A DNA stretch of 64,000 nucleotides from CADEDH01 sp039201605 (GCA_039201605.1 JBCCRO010000006.1:1-64000), one strand, 5' to 3'; counted from the first letter of the stretch, positions 36,920 to 46,012 are shown. Numbers and translations: made by a program. The notes: a model not told the origin generated them from the letters alone.

Positions 36920-38836
36920 TCACGTCCCCTCGGGCACGGCGCCTTCGATGGGGGCGGCGGCTCTGGGCACGGCCCCGGTCCCGCCCTGACCGAGGTAGGC
37001 GGCCTGCACCGCCGGGTCGGCCTGGATTTCGGTGGGCGTGCCCTCGGCGATCACCCGACCCCGATCGAGGCAGTAGATGCGATCGCAGATGCCGGTGATG
37101 AAGGCCAGATCGTGGTCGATGACGATGACACCGGCGCCGACCAGACCGGCCATACCCCTGACCTGCTCGACCATGGCCAGCGACTCGCCGTCGCTCATGC
37201 CCGAGGTCGGCTCGTCGAGGAGGAGGAACTCGGGGGCCATGGCGGCGGCCCGGGCCAGTTCGAGGCGGCGGGAGTTGCCGTAATCGAGCTCGCGGGCCCG
37301 CCGGTCGGCGTGCTCGGTCAGCCCGGCAGCGGCAACCAGCTGATCCACGCTGGGGCGGGGGTGGTCGCCGCGGTGCTGGGCGGCGACCAGGGCCGACACC
37401 GCGACGTTCTCGGTCACGGACAGCGAGCCGAAGAGGCGAAGGTTCTGGAAGGTGCGGACGAGGCCGGCCCGGGACCGTTCGTAGGAGGGGGCGGTGGTGA
37501 GGTCGGTGCCGCCGAGGTGGACGGTGCCCCCCGAGGCCGGGACCAGGCCCGTCATCACGTTGACCAGCGTGGTCTTGCCCGCCCCGTTGGGGCCGATGAT
37601 GCCCACGATCTCGCCGCCCCGGGCCTCCAGCCCGGCGCCGTCGAGGGCCTGGAAGCCACCGAAGCGCACATCGACGTCGCTGACGGCGAGGACGGTGCCG
37701 TCGTCGGCGTCGACCGGCGACGGCTCGGTGGTCGTCTCCGACGTCGATCCGAAACGGCGGTGGAGCCAGGAGTCGACCTCCCAGTCGTCGATGAGCCCCG
37801 ACGGGCGCAGGATCATGAACCCGAGCATCGACAGTCCGAGGACGGCGGTCTGGAGGTTCTCCCGGAAGATCCAGTCGAGGGGGGCGCTGTCGAGACCGAG
37901 TCCGAAGATCTCGAACCCGTCCTGACCGAGGCGACGGGCCAGCTCCCGTCCCGCCGTCATCACCAGCACGCCGAGGAGGGCGCCGGTGACGCTGTTGCGT
38001 CCGCCCACGATCAGCATCACCAGGGTGACGAGGGTGTAGTTGAAGAAGAAGTTGCCGGGGAGGATCGAGCCGTCCTCGTAGACCTTGAGCCCGGCCCCGA
38101 CGCTGACCACGGCCACCGAAAGCAGCAGGGCCATCATCTGCTGGACCTGCGGGTTGATGCCCATGGCCCGGGCGGCGAGATCATCTTCCCGGGCCGCGTT
38201 GGCCATACGACCCCGGCGGCTGCGGGCGAAGAGACGGGCCAACACCAGGGCGGCGATCAGGGCCAGATAGATCGGTATCCGGCTGTCGAGGGCGGTGCCC
38301 ACCCGGAACACGAGCCCCGCCCGCTCACCCCCGGTGAGATCGGGGTAGTTGCGGGCCACCTCGTGGGTGACGAACAGCAGGGCCAGGGTGATGACGGTGG
38401 CCGACACCGCACCGGACTGGGCCCCCGAGCGGCCGAGGCCGACACCGACCACGGCCGCCACCACCAAGGTGACGACCACGGCGATGACCAGGGCCAGCCA
38501 CGGGTTGACATCCACCTCGGCCAGACCGAAGGGGGCGTCGGGGATGCGTTCCAATTTCTGGGCCGGGGCGATGGCGAACAGGGCGAAGGTGTAGCCGGCG
38601 ATGGCACCGAAGCCGATGTGGCCGAACGACAGGATGCCGGTGTTGCCGATGTAGATCTGGATGCCGAGGACCACGATGGCGTCGATCAGCATCGTGGTGA
38701 CCAGGCGCTCCCCCGCCCCACCGAAGAAGCTCTGGTAGATCAGGCCACCACCGACGAAGGCGATGAACAGCAGGAGCGATCCCGCCGCCGGGAAGGCGAC
38801 GTCGCGTCGGAGGTCGGTGAAGGCCGGGGCCGCCAC
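36920..38836 (-). CDS. Fused LivM permease and LivG ATPase of a branched-chain-type ABC transporter
   Basis: In this 638-residue protein, residues 1 to about 345 are a LivM permease with about nine membrane segments and the family stretch SFGHIGFGAIAGYTFALF. Residues from about 373 are a LivG ATPase: Walker A GPNGAGKTT, signature DYGNSRRLELARA, Walker B FLLLDEPTSGMS, and an H-loop in VIVIDHDLAFI. In most bacteria these are two genes. The signature motif reads YGNSR rather than LSGGQ, common for LivG. Together with LivH, LivF and LivK it forms a complete importer. Confidence 0.93.
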   Translation of the reverse strand: MAAPAFTDLRRDVAFPAAGSLLLFIAFVGGGLIYQSFFGGAGERLVTTMLIDAIVVLGIQIYIGNTGILSFGHIGFGAIAGYTFALFAIAPAQKLERIPDAPFGLAEVDVNPWLALVIAVVVTLVVAAVVGVGLGRSGAQSGAVSATVITLALLFVTHEVARNYPDLTGGERAGLVFRVGTALDSRIPIYLALIAALVLARLFARSRRGRMANAAREDDLAARAMGINPQVQQMMALLLSVAVVSVGAGLKVYEDGSILPGNFFFNYTLVTLVMLIVGGRNSVTGALLGVLVMTAGRELARRLGQDGFEIFGLGLDSAPLDWIFRENLQTAVLGLSMLGFMILRPSGLIDDWEVDSWLHRRFGSTSETTTEPSPVDADDGTVLAVSDVDVRFGGFQALDGAGLEARGGEIVGIIGPNGAGKTTLVNVMTGLVPASGGTVHLGGTDLTTAPSYERSRAGLVRTFQNLRLFGSLSVTENVAVSALVAAQHRGDHPRPSVDQLVAAAGLTEHADRRARELDYGNSRRLELARAAAMAPEFLLLDEPTSGMSDGESLAMVEQVRGMAGLVGAGVIVIDHDLAFITGICDRIYCLDRGRVIAEGTPTEIQADPAVQAAYLGQGGTGAVPRAAAPIEGAVPEGT

Positions 38837-38838
38837 GA

Positions 38839-39726
38839 TCAGACCCGCTCGGCGTGGGCCACGGTGAGGAGGCCCTGGGGTCGGAAGATGAACAGCAGGG
38901 CGATCAGCCCGAAGACCACGGCATCGGTGAGCCCGGCGGTCGACTCGGGGAGACGGGAGCGGAGCACGACCTCGGCCAACCCGAGGGCGAACCCGCCGAG
39001 CACGGCGCCCCGGAGGCTGCCCAGTCCGCCGATCAGGGCGGCCAGCACCCCCTTGAGCATGGGGTCGATGCCGGCGGCGGGGGTGATCGAGCCGGCCCGC
39101 ATCAGCCAGAAGATGCCGGCGATCCCGGCCAGGAGGCCGGAGAGGGCGAAGGCGCCCCGGATGACCGAGTCGGACTTCACGCCCATGAGGCGGGCGGTGT
39201 CGAAGTCGGCGGCGGCGGCCCGCAGCGACAGCCCGAACATCGTCCGCTGCAGCAGCCAGGTGGTCCCGGCCAGGGTGAGCAGCGTGACCACGATCACCAC
39301 GGTGTCGAACACCTCGACGTTGAGCGAGCCGACCGAATAGGTGGAGGTGACCCAGCCGGGCCGGGAGAACGTCTTCACCCCGGCCGACACGTACAACAGG
39401 AACCCGGCGAACACCACGAAGTGCACCCCGAACGAGGTCAGCAACAGGGTGAAGTCGCTGGCGCCGCGCACCCGACTGAAGGCCACCCGCTCGATGATCA
39501 GCGACGTGATGACGGCGGTGACGATGATCATCGGGGTGACGATGTACCAGGACCAGCCCTGGAGGATGGCGGCGTAGGCCACGTAGCCGGACACGGTGAT
39601 CAGCTCGCCGTGGGCGAAGTTGAGGAGGTGCATGACCCCGAAGATCACGGCAACTCCGAGGGCGAGGAGGGCGTAGATGCTGCCCCGGCCCAACCCGTCG
39701 ATCAGGTTCTGCGCCAGCTCGGTCAT
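38839..39726 (-). CDS. LivH-type permease
   Basis: This 295-residue protein has about eight membrane segments, beginning NLIDGLGRGSIYALLALGVAVIFGVMHLLNFAHGELI, the LivH hallmark. It ends two bases before the fused LivM-LivG gene and overlaps the LivF stop by four bases (39723-39726). The translocated ligand is set by the binding protein at 40436. Confidence 0.93.
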   Translation of the reverse strand: MTELAQNLIDGLGRGSIYALLALGVAVIFGVMHLLNFAHGELITVSGYVAYAAILQGWSWYIVTPMIIVTAVITSLIIERVAFSRVRGASDFTLLLTSFGVHFVVFAGFLLYVSAGVKTFSRPGWVTSTYSVGSLNVEVFDTVVIVVTLLTLAGTTWLLQRTMFGLSLRAAAADFDTARLMGVKSDSVIRGAFALSGLLAGIAGIFWLMRAGSITPAAGIDPMLKGVLAALIGGLGSLRGAVLGGFALGLAEVVLRSRLPESTAGLTDAVVFGLIALLFIFRPQGLLTVAHAERV

Positions 39727-40430
39727 CGGGCCCCGCTCACGAAGCTGGAGAAGAGATCGTCGCGCTCGGCCAGCTCGGCGCCGGAGCCCTCGGCTACCAC
39801 CTCACCGCTGCGGAGCACGTAGGCCCGGTCGGCCGCCTCCAGCATGCGGCCGGCGTTCTGCTCGACCACGAGCAGGGTGCGACCCTGGGCCCGGAGGTCG
39901 GCGATCAGTTCGAAGACGACGTCGACCAGCACCGGGGCCAGGCCGAGTGAGGGCTCGTCCATCATCAGCAGCCGGGGCTTCGACATGAGGGCCCGGGCGA
40001 TGGCCAACTGCTGGGCTTCGCCGCCCGACAGGTACCCGGCGGCCGTCGTCCATTTCTCCCGGAGCACCGTGAATCGCTCGGCCATCTCCTCCAGGAGTTC
40101 GGCCCGGTCGGAAGCGGACGTGGTCACCCCACCGACCTTCAGGTTCTCCTCGACGGTGAGGTCGACGAAGATCCGCCGGTGTTCGGGGACCAGGGCCAGT
40201 CCGGCCCGGAGCAGCTGCTCCGGCGGACGGCCCGTGATGTCGTCACCCTCGAAGGTGACGGTGCCGCCGCTCGGCGCCAGGAGACCGGCGATCGAGCCGA
40301 GCAGCGTGGTCTTGCCGGCCCCGTTGGGTCCGATGAGGCCGACGACCTCACCGGACCCCACACGAAGGTCGGCATCTCGAAGTGCGGCAATCGCACCGTA
40401 TTTGGTGGTCAGCCCCCGCACCTCGAGCAT
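39723..40430 (-). CDS. LivF-type ABC ATPase
   Basis: This 235-residue ATPase has Walker A GPNGAGKTT, signature YLSGGEAQQLAIARAL, Walker B LLMMDEPSLGLAP and switch region VVEQNAG. It is the second ATPase of the LIV-type transporter, located between the binding protein (5 bases upstream) and the LivH gene (4-base overlap). Confidence 0.95.
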   Translation of the reverse strand: MLEVRGLTTKYGAIAALRDADLRVGSGEVVGLIGPNGAGKTTLLGSIAGLLAPSGGTVTFEGDDITGRPPEQLLRAGLALVPEHRRIFVDLTVEENLKVGGVTTSASDRAELLEEMAERFTVLREKWTTAAGYLSGGEAQQLAIARALMSKPRLLMMDEPSLGLAPVLVDVVFELIADLRAQGRTLLVVEQNAGRMLEAADRAYVLRSGEVVAEGSGAELAERDDLFSSFVSGAR

Positions 40431-40435
40431 GGGTA

Positions 40436-41665
40436 TCAGCCGCCGATGGTGTCGACCAGCACGTCCTCGCCGTCCGTGATCTGGTTGATCGGGACGGCCT
40501 TGGGCGGAATGCCGTTGGTACCGGCGTAGGTGATGGTGCCGGAGACACCCTCGAAGCCGTCGATGGCCTTCACCGCCTCGCCGATCTCGGAGGGCTCGTC
40601 GCAGCCGCAGTCGAGGATCGCCTGCAGACCGAGGAACATCGAGTCGGCGTAGAGGCCCATGAAGCCCCGGCTCTCCAGCGCCTCACCCTCGGCCGCCTCG
40701 AAGTTGGCCAGCATCGTGTCGACGGTGTCGCCGGCGGTGATGCTCACGTGCGGGGTGTGGACGATGCCTTCGTTGTTGTCCTCGACCTGGACACCGGTGG
40801 CGTCCAGGGCGTCGGTGCCGGCGTAGACCAGACCGTCGAGACCCTGACCCTCGAGCTGGCCGCGCAGGGCGGTCACCTGGAAGGCGAGAGCGGCGGAAAA
40901 CACGATCTCGTTGTTCTCGGAGATGCCGGCGATCTCGTTGACCTGGGCCGAGAAGTCGGTGTCGGCGCCCCAGACGTAGGTCTGGGTGCTGACCACCTCA
41001 CCGCCACCGGCGGTGAAGGCCTCAGCGAAGGCGTCGGGGTTGACGCCGGTGTAGGGCACACCCTCACCTTCGGTGAAGATGATGGCCCGGGTGATGTCCT
41101 GCGCCAGAGCCCACTCGGCCACGGCACTCGACATCTGGTTGTCGTCGAAGGTCACCAGGTAGGAGTTGATATCGGCATCGGCCAGGGTCGGCTCGGTCGA
41201 GGCGGCCACGAACATCGGCACCTCGCCCTCGGTCACCTGGAGGATCGGGTTGGCGAAGTCGGCGAAGGGCGGGCCGATGAGGAAGTGGGCGCCCCAGTCG
41301 AGCAGCTCCTGGGCGGCGAGGGCGGCGTCGTCGCCGACCTCGCTGACCTGGACCTCGACCGGGCGACCGTCCACACCACCGGCGCAGTTGGCCAGCTCGG
41401 CCAGGTGCGGCACCAGCTTGGAGCCCGGGATGTCGACGAAGCCGACGACGTCGGAGAAGTCCATCGCCATGCCGACCTTGATCGGGTCGCCGCTCGGGGC
41501 CTCTTCACAGTTATCGAGATCGGCGGCCAGGATGGCATCGATGTCGAGGGTGCCGCCGGAGCCACCCGCTGACGACCCCGATCCGGTGTCGTCCCCGTCA
41601 TCGCCGCACGCCGCGGCGATAAGGGCGAAGGCCGCCAAGAAGGCGACCAGCGTCTTGATCTTCAT
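40436..41665 (-). CDS. LivK-type extracellular substrate-binding lipoprotein
   Basis: This 409-residue lipoprotein has the signal LVAFLAAFALIAAAC and an acidic/Gly/Ser linker. The mature part is a periplasmic-binding type I fold (IKVGMAMDFSDVVGFVDIPG ... AALAAQELLDWGAHFLIGPPFADFANPI). ATG at 41665 has a good ribosome-binding site (AAGGGAGAGG). LivK-type proteins in actinobacteria bind many compounds besides Leu/Ile/Val. It leads the operon that contains the P450, ferredoxin and gamma-glutamyl ligase, so its ligand may be the amine degraded there (inference). Confidence 0.92.
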   Translation of the reverse strand: MKIKTLVAFLAAFALIAAACGDDGDDTGSGSSAGGSGGTLDIDAILAADLDNCEEAPSGDPIKVGMAMDFSDVVGFVDIPGSKLVPHLAELANCAGGVDGRPVEVQVSEVGDDAALAAQELLDWGAHFLIGPPFADFANPILQVTEGEVPMFVAASTEPTLADADINSYLVTFDDNQMSSAVAEWALAQDITRAIIFTEGEGVPYTGVNPDAFAEAFTAGGGEVVSTQTYVWGADTDFSAQVNEIAGISENNEIVFSAALAFQVTALRGQLEGQGLDGLVYAGTDALDATGVQVEDNNEGIVHTPHVSITAGDTVDTMLANFEAAEGEALESRGFMGLYADSMFLGLQAILDCGCDEPSEIGEAVKAIDGFEGVSGTITYAGTNGIPPKAVPINQITDGEDVLVDTIGG

Positions 41666-41869
41666 CTGTACCTCTCCCTTGAGTGCGCCCCGCCCCGTTC
41701 CATTCCCAGGGTGCTTTGGAAGCAAAGCAGATCTAGGGTCTGAACGCAACCGGCCGGGTCGCCTACCGTTTGGACCAGGCGCGACTGTAGTTGGGCTGGT
41801 TCACCCAGGTACGGGCGTCACCGGAAATTCAATGCTTAACCGGACAAATAGGAAGCGACTTACAGCTTT

Positions 41870-42577
41870 ATGACCTCTCCGCCTTTGATCGGCCTGTCCG
41901 GTCGCCGTATATCCACCGCCGTCCTCGAAGGTTGGCCGGAGCCGCTTCACCGCCTCGACGCCGACTTCTACCTCACCGGCTACGCCGAGGGTGTACTGGA
42001 GGCGGGCGGCCTACCGGTGCACATCCCGTGCAACGTGGACCCGGCCGCCATCGCCCACCGGCTCGACGGCATCATCCTCACCGGCGGGGCCGACATCGCG
42101 CCCGATCGCTACGGTGGCGAGACCCACCCCGACCTCATCTCACCGGAGCTGTACCGCGACGAGCTGGAGTTCGGCCTGTTCGAGGAGGCCCTGCGGCGCG
42201 ACCTGCCGGTGCTGGGCGTATGCCGGGGGCTGCAACTGATCAACGTGGCCTACGGCGGGACGCTGCATCAGCACGTGCCCGAGCATCTGAGCTTCGATCA
42301 GCCGATCACCGACCCGGCCCACAAGGTGGTCACCATCGAGGGCTCGCGACTGCACGAGCTCTACGGCCCGACGATCGAGGTCAACAGCCTCCACCATCAG
42401 ACCGTCGACCGGGTGGGTGACGGGGTGACGGTGACGGCCCGGGCCGACGACGGCACGGTGGAAGGCCTCGAGGTGGGCGACCGGATCCTGGCCGTGCAGT
42501 GGCACCCGGAGATGATGGTGGCCTCGCGACCGAACGATCCGTCGCTGCGCTGGCTCATCGACCGAGCCGCGTCGTAG
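41870..42577 (+). CDS. PuuD-like gamma-glutamyl-amide hydrolase (class I amidotransferase fold)
   Basis: This 235-residue protein is of the peptidase C26/PuuD family. The nucleophile elbow is LGVCRGLQLINVAYGG with the catalytic Cys; the His-Glu pair is in AVQWHPEMM. Other family blocks are DGIILTGGADIAP and VNSLHHQTVD. PuuD releases glutamate from gamma-glutamyl-GABA. The gene is divergent from the LIV/P450/ligase operon with 204 bases between starts, so the two directions may share regulation. Loss of the glutamyl group is the step needed after a PuuA-like ligase. Confidence 0.9.
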   Translation: MTSPPLIGLSGRRISTAVLEGWPEPLHRLDADFYLTGYAEGVLEAGGLPVHIPCNVDPAAIAHRLDGIILTGGADIAPDRYGGETHPDLISPELYRDELEFGLFEEALRRDLPVLGVCRGLQLINVAYGGTLHQHVPEHLSFDQPITDPAHKVVTIEGSRLHELYGPTIEVNSLHHQTVDRVGDGVTVTARADDGTVEGLEVGDRILAVQWHPEMMVASRPNDPSLRWLIDRAAS

Positions 42578-42630
42578 ACGACCGGGATCGCCAGAGTGAC
42601 GGCTGCCGGCAACAGTGCTAGAAACCGGCC

Positions 42631-42918
42631 ATGCCTGCTTATCTCGTCGTCAACTACGACATCACCGATACCGACCAGTACAAGGAGTATCAGAAGGGGG
42701 CGGCGCCGATCATGGCCGGCGGCGGCAAGCTCCTTGTCCTCGACCCGGCCTCGGTGGTGAAGGAAGGCGACGGCGGGGCCCAGACGGTGCTGATCGAGTA
42801 CCCGACCAAGGAGGCCGCGCTGGCCGCCTACGAGTCCGAGGAGTACCAGGCCGTCGTCGGCATCCGCCACGGGGCCACCTCGAACGGCCGGGCCATGATC
42901 GTGGACGGTATGGGCTGA
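42631..42918 (+). CDS. DUF1330 protein
   Basis: This 95-residue ferredoxin-like-fold protein carries AYLVVNYDITDTDQYKEYQK near the start, a central GGGKLLVLD and EYPTKEAALAAYESEEYQ, all standard for DUF1330. It has no known activity; related dimeric alpha-beta barrels include small monooxygenases. It lies 53 bases after the PuuD-like gene, probably cotranscribed. Confidence 0.88.
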   Translation: MPAYLVVNYDITDTDQYKEYQKGAAPIMAGGGKLLVLDPASVVKEGDGGAQTVLIEYPTKEAALAAYESEEYQAVVGIRHGATSNGRAMIVDGMG

Positions 42919-42947
42919 CCCGAGCCCTCCCCGCCGATCCGAAGTAG

Positions 42948-43937
42948 CTAGACCCCGGCCTCCTCACGACCCCGCGCCAGCGCTTCGAGCGCATCGGGGT
43001 CGTGAGGGTCGTGGGCGGCGATCACCACCTGATCGACACCGGCGGCGGCAAGCTCGGCCAGCCGCTCCCCCACCTGCGACGGCGGGCCGACGAGGGCCCG
43101 GGCCACCACCCGGTCGAGATCCTCACCGGAGCGCTCCCGGTGCAGGGCGGTCATCGCCGCCGACGCCCGCTTCCCATCGGTGCCGACGAAGGCGTCGATC
43201 TCCAACGATCGTTCGACCCGCTCCAACCGCTCCGTCAGTCCCGACCGCCCCGACCGCCCCGACCGCCCCAAGGAGCGTTCGGCGACCGCGTCGGCCCGAG
43301 CGCGGAACTCGGCGTCGAGCGCGGCGAACTCCGCCGGGGTGCGGAAGCTGCTCTCCCACACCTCGGCGTGGCGCGCCGCCAGATCGAGGCCGGTCGGTCC
43401 GACGGCGGCCACCGTCACCGGGATGACGGGTGCGGCGAATCCGAGGGACACCGAGCCGTCCGCCCCGGCGCCGATACTGACCTCGCCGGAGCCGCCGTTG
43501 GGCGGGGTCACCGGCTCACCGGCCCAGAACGGCCGGAGCGCACCGAGGGCGGCGTCGAGGTCGGCCGCCCGCTCGGCGTACGAGCCGTAGTCGACCCCGA
43601 ACGGCTCCCACCACGGGCGCCCGTAGGTCACCGAAGCGCCGACCCCGGTGCGGAAGTCGAGGCGACCCCTGGCGATCACGGCCACCGTGGCCGCCAGGCG
43701 GCCGAGGAGCATGGTGCTCCGGTAGGTGGGCAGCACGTTGGTGATCACCGGGCCGAGCCGGATGGTGGCGGTGGCCTGGGCCAGGGCGGCCAGCATCGTC
43801 CAGCACTCGAGGTTGAGACCGGTCGGCGACTCCCCCAGGTAGAACCCGTCGAACCCGAGCTCCTCGGCTCGACGACAGGTGCTCAGCGTCCGATCGACGT
43901 CGGCGCCCCACACCTCGAGCGCCAGGCGCATCGGCAC
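42948..43937 (-). CDS. LLM-class F420/flavin-dependent oxidoreductase
   Basis: This 329-residue TIM-barrel protein of the luciferase-like family has AEELGFDGFYLGESPTGLNLECWTMLAALAQAT near the start, TIRLGPVITNVLPTYRSTML, and GRLDFRTGVGASVTYGRPW. Residue pattern and host type favour coenzyme F420. It begins one base after the glycosylase stop, so it is the last gene of the sigma factor operon driven from the promoter-like site at 45987-46012. Confidence 0.88.
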   Translation of the reverse strand: MPMRLALEVWGADVDRTLSTCRRAEELGFDGFYLGESPTGLNLECWTMLAALAQATATIRLGPVITNVLPTYRSTMLLGRLAATVAVIARGRLDFRTGVGASVTYGRPWWEPFGVDYGSYAERAADLDAALGALRPFWAGEPVTPPNGGSGEVSIGAGADGSVSLGFAAPVIPVTVAAVGPTGLDLAARHAEVWESSFRTPAEFAALDAEFRARADAVAERSLGRSGRSGRSGLTERLERVERSLEIDAFVGTDGKRASAAMTALHRERSGEDLDRVVARALVGPPSQVGERLAELAAAGVDQVVIAAHDPHDPDALEALARGREEAGV

Positions 43938-44747
43938 CTACCTCGGTTGGCAGGTGGGGCACCACCAGGCCTTGCGGTTGGCCAGCTCGACCATCGAGAT
44001 CGGGTCCGGGCAGCGGAAGCACGGCTCCCCGGTCCGCTTGTAGGCGTAGACACGGTTGGCTCTGGTCAACTGGGATCGACGGGTGGCGCCGACGTCGGAG
44101 GGCTCCACGGTGACGATCCGACCCGACTTCTCCCCCCGCTTCAGCTCCTGGCTCACCAGCTTCCACAGAAGGGCGGCCTCGTCCTCGTCGACCTCGTTCG
44201 CCGGGCGGCGGGGGTCGATTCCGGCCAGGAACGGGATCTCCGACCGGTACACGTTGCCGATGCCTGCGATCACCTTCTGATCGAGCAGGGCGGCCCCGAG
44301 GGGAATCCGGCGACGACGCAGGGCGGTGGCGAAGCGGTCGTAGTCGGCGTCGGAGCCGAGCGGGTCGGGCCCGAGGCGGGACAGGATCGACTCCTGCTCG
44401 TCGGGGGTCACCAGATCACAGGCGGTGGGGCCGGCGAGATGGACCACCTCGTCGCCGGTCGACATGGCCAACCGGGTACCCGCCGTCGGGGTGCGGGGTG
44501 ACTCCAGCTGGTTGCGGAAGGTCTTGAACTTGCCGAACAGCCCGAGGTGGACGTGCAGGGTCTGCCCGTTCGACCAGTGGTAGAAGAGGTGTTTGCCGAC
44601 CGCATCGACCTCGTCGATCCGGTGGCCGTCGAGCAGCGCAGCCCCCTGGGCGAAGCGGCCCTGCGGCGAGGAGACGGCCAAGGGCACACCGCCGAGGGTC
44701 TTGCGGTGCAGGCGGGCGTAGCGGTGGATGGTGTGACCCTCAGGCAT
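43938..44747 (-). CDS. Fpg/Nei-family DNA glycosylase
   Basis: This 269-residue protein begins MPEGHTIHRYARLHR: Pro2 is the Schiff-base nucleophile and Glu3 the acid, and the GHTIHR form is typical of actinobacterial Nei2 rather than MutM. The H2TH region includes LLDQKVIAGIGNVYRSE, and the C-terminal zinc finger is CFRCPDPI ... WWCPTC. It excises oxidised pyrimidines. Six bases separate it from the sigma factor stop, so a base-excision repair enzyme is cotranscribed with a stress sigma factor. Confidence 0.93.
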   Translation of the reverse strand: MPEGHTIHRYARLHRKTLGGVPLAVSSPQGRFAQGAALLDGHRIDEVDAVGKHLFYHWSNGQTLHVHLGLFGKFKTFRNQLESPRTPTAGTRLAMSTGDEVVHLAGPTACDLVTPDEQESILSRLGPDPLGSDADYDRFATALRRRRIPLGAALLDQKVIAGIGNVYRSEIPFLAGIDPRRPANEVDEDEAALLWKLVSQELKRGEKSGRIVTVEPSDVGATRRSQLTRANRVYAYKRTGEPCFRCPDPISMVELANRKAWWCPTCQPR

Positions 44748-44753
44748 GGAGGC

Positions 44754-45470
44754 TCACGCTAATGGTCGGAGGGTCTCCAATGCCCGACGCAGCAGGCGAG
44801 AAACATGCATCTGACTCATGCCCAACTCGTCGGCGATGTCGCGCTGGCTCTTGTCGGCGAAGAACCGGAGCTCGACGATTCGGCGCTCCCGATCGGGGAG
44901 GCGACCCAGCAGGTCGGCCACCAACTCGCGGTCGTCGACCAGCGAGGGGCCTGCGTCGAGATCGCCGAGGGTGTCGGCCAGGGTGACGCCGTCGTCGCCG
45001 CCGGCCACGGCGTCGATCGAGTCGGCCCGGAAGGCGTAGGAGGCCTCCATCGCCGCCAACACCTCGTCGACGTCGGCCCCGACCGCCTCGGCCAACTCGG
45101 TGATCGACGGACTCCGCTCCAGCGTCTTGCTCAGGGTCTCCATCGTGTTGCGGATGACGATGCCGAGGTCCTGGTATTGGCGGGGTACCCGCACCGACCA
45201 GGCCTTGTCCCGGAAGTGCCGCTTGAGCTCACCGTCGACGGTGCGACCGGCGAAGGTGGCGAAGCGCACACCGACCTCGGGGTCGAAGCGCTCGACCGCC
45301 CCGATCAGGGCCAGGCGGGCCACCTGCTCCAGATCTTCCAGGGCGACGCCACGGTCGCGGTAGCGACGGGCGAAACCCCGGGCCAGGTTGAGGTGGTCCT
45401 CGACGAGGGCATTGCGGAGGCCGACGTCGCCGGTGGCCCGATAGCGCTCGAATCGAGCGTCACCGTCCAC
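44754..45470 (-). CDS. SigB/SigF-type stress sigma factor
   Basis: This 238-residue group 3 sigma factor has region 2 LVEDHLNLARGFARRYRDRGVALEDLEQVARLALIGAVERFDPEVGVRFATFAGRTVDGELKRHFRD, region 3 VPRQYQDLGIVIRNTMETLSKTLERSPSITELAEAVG, and region 4 RLPDRERRIVELRFFADKSQRDIADELGMSQMHVSRLLRR. This pattern is that of SigB/SigF/SigG. It starts with GTG 11 bases inside the anti-sigma gene. Its expected promoter, GTTT-N15..17-GGGTAT, matches elements found before its own operon and five neighbouring units, indicating autoregulation. Confidence 0.93.
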   Translation of the reverse strand: MDGDARFERYRATGDVGLRNALVEDHLNLARGFARRYRDRGVALEDLEQVARLALIGAVERFDPEVGVRFATFAGRTVDGELKRHFRDKAWSVRVPRQYQDLGIVIRNTMETLSKTLERSPSITELAEAVGADVDEVLAAMEASYAFRADSIDAVAGGDDGVTLADTLGDLDAGPSLVDDRELVADLLGRLPDRERRIVELRFFADKSQRDIADELGMSQMHVSRLLRRALETLRPLA

Positions 45471-45831
45471 GGTGGCTTTTCACCAGCTCGAAACCACCGG
45501 GCGCACCGGCCGCACAGGTGTGGCGGTCGACGGTGGCGCTGAGGATGGCCTCGCCCATCTCGTCGACGGCGAGCGGATCGACCGTCGGCACCGAACCGTC
45601 GATGCGAAGCGACCCGGGCTCGGCCGTGAATCGGAGCCGAAGATCGCCGCCGGGGGTGGCTGCGGCGATGGCGACCGAACTCAGTTCGTCGACGGCGATC
45701 TTCACATCCTCCACCTCCTCGGCATCGAGGCCGGCCTCGGCCGCCGCTCCGGCGGCGGTGAGGCGGATGACGTGGAGGAAGCGGGTGTCGGCGGGGAGTT
45801 CGAGTTGAACCCGCCAGCTGTCGGTGCTCAT
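45460..45831 (-). CDS. RsbW-like anti-sigma factor, degenerate ATPase motifs
   Basis: This 123-residue GHKL-fold protein overlaps the sigma factor gene, the standard anti-sigma/sigma arrangement. The N-box helix is VEDVKIAVDELSSVAIAAA. The usual G1 (DxGxG) motif is not visible; the corresponding region reads TVDPLAVDEMGEAIL, and the G2-like end is short (APGGFELVKSH). It may therefore bind the sigma factor without strong kinase activity, with phosphorylation left to the second RsbW-like protein at 47810 (inference). Confidence 0.85.
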   Translation of the reverse strand: MSTDSWRVQLELPADTRFLHVIRLTAAGAAAEAGLDAEEVEDVKIAVDELSSVAIAAATPGGDLRLRFTAEPGSLRIDGSVPTVDPLAVDEMGEAILSATVDRHTCAAGAPGGFELVKSHRGR

Positions 45832-45986
45832 GGGGATCGCTCACTGGTAGGAGGGCGCAGGCCGAATGGTAGTGGCCGCAAAAGCGAGAAGGCCCGCCCG
45901 GTACCGGTCGAAGGGGGGGAAACCGGGGCCGAGCGGGCGAATCCGTTGGGGGGAACGGACACTGGTGACATCTCGTTGATCCATCC

Positions 45987-46012
45987 GTACCCCGGCCGGT
46001 GAGCGGCGAAAC
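45987..46012 (-). promoter_or_regulatory. SigB/SigF-type promoter 1 (anti-sigma/sigma/nei/LLM operon)
   Basis: Minus strand: -35 GTTT at 46012-46009, 16-base spacer, -10 GGGTAC at 45992-45987. It points to the anti-sigma gene about 150 bases downstream. It implies positive feedback of the sigma factor on its own operon. Confidence 0.75.
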
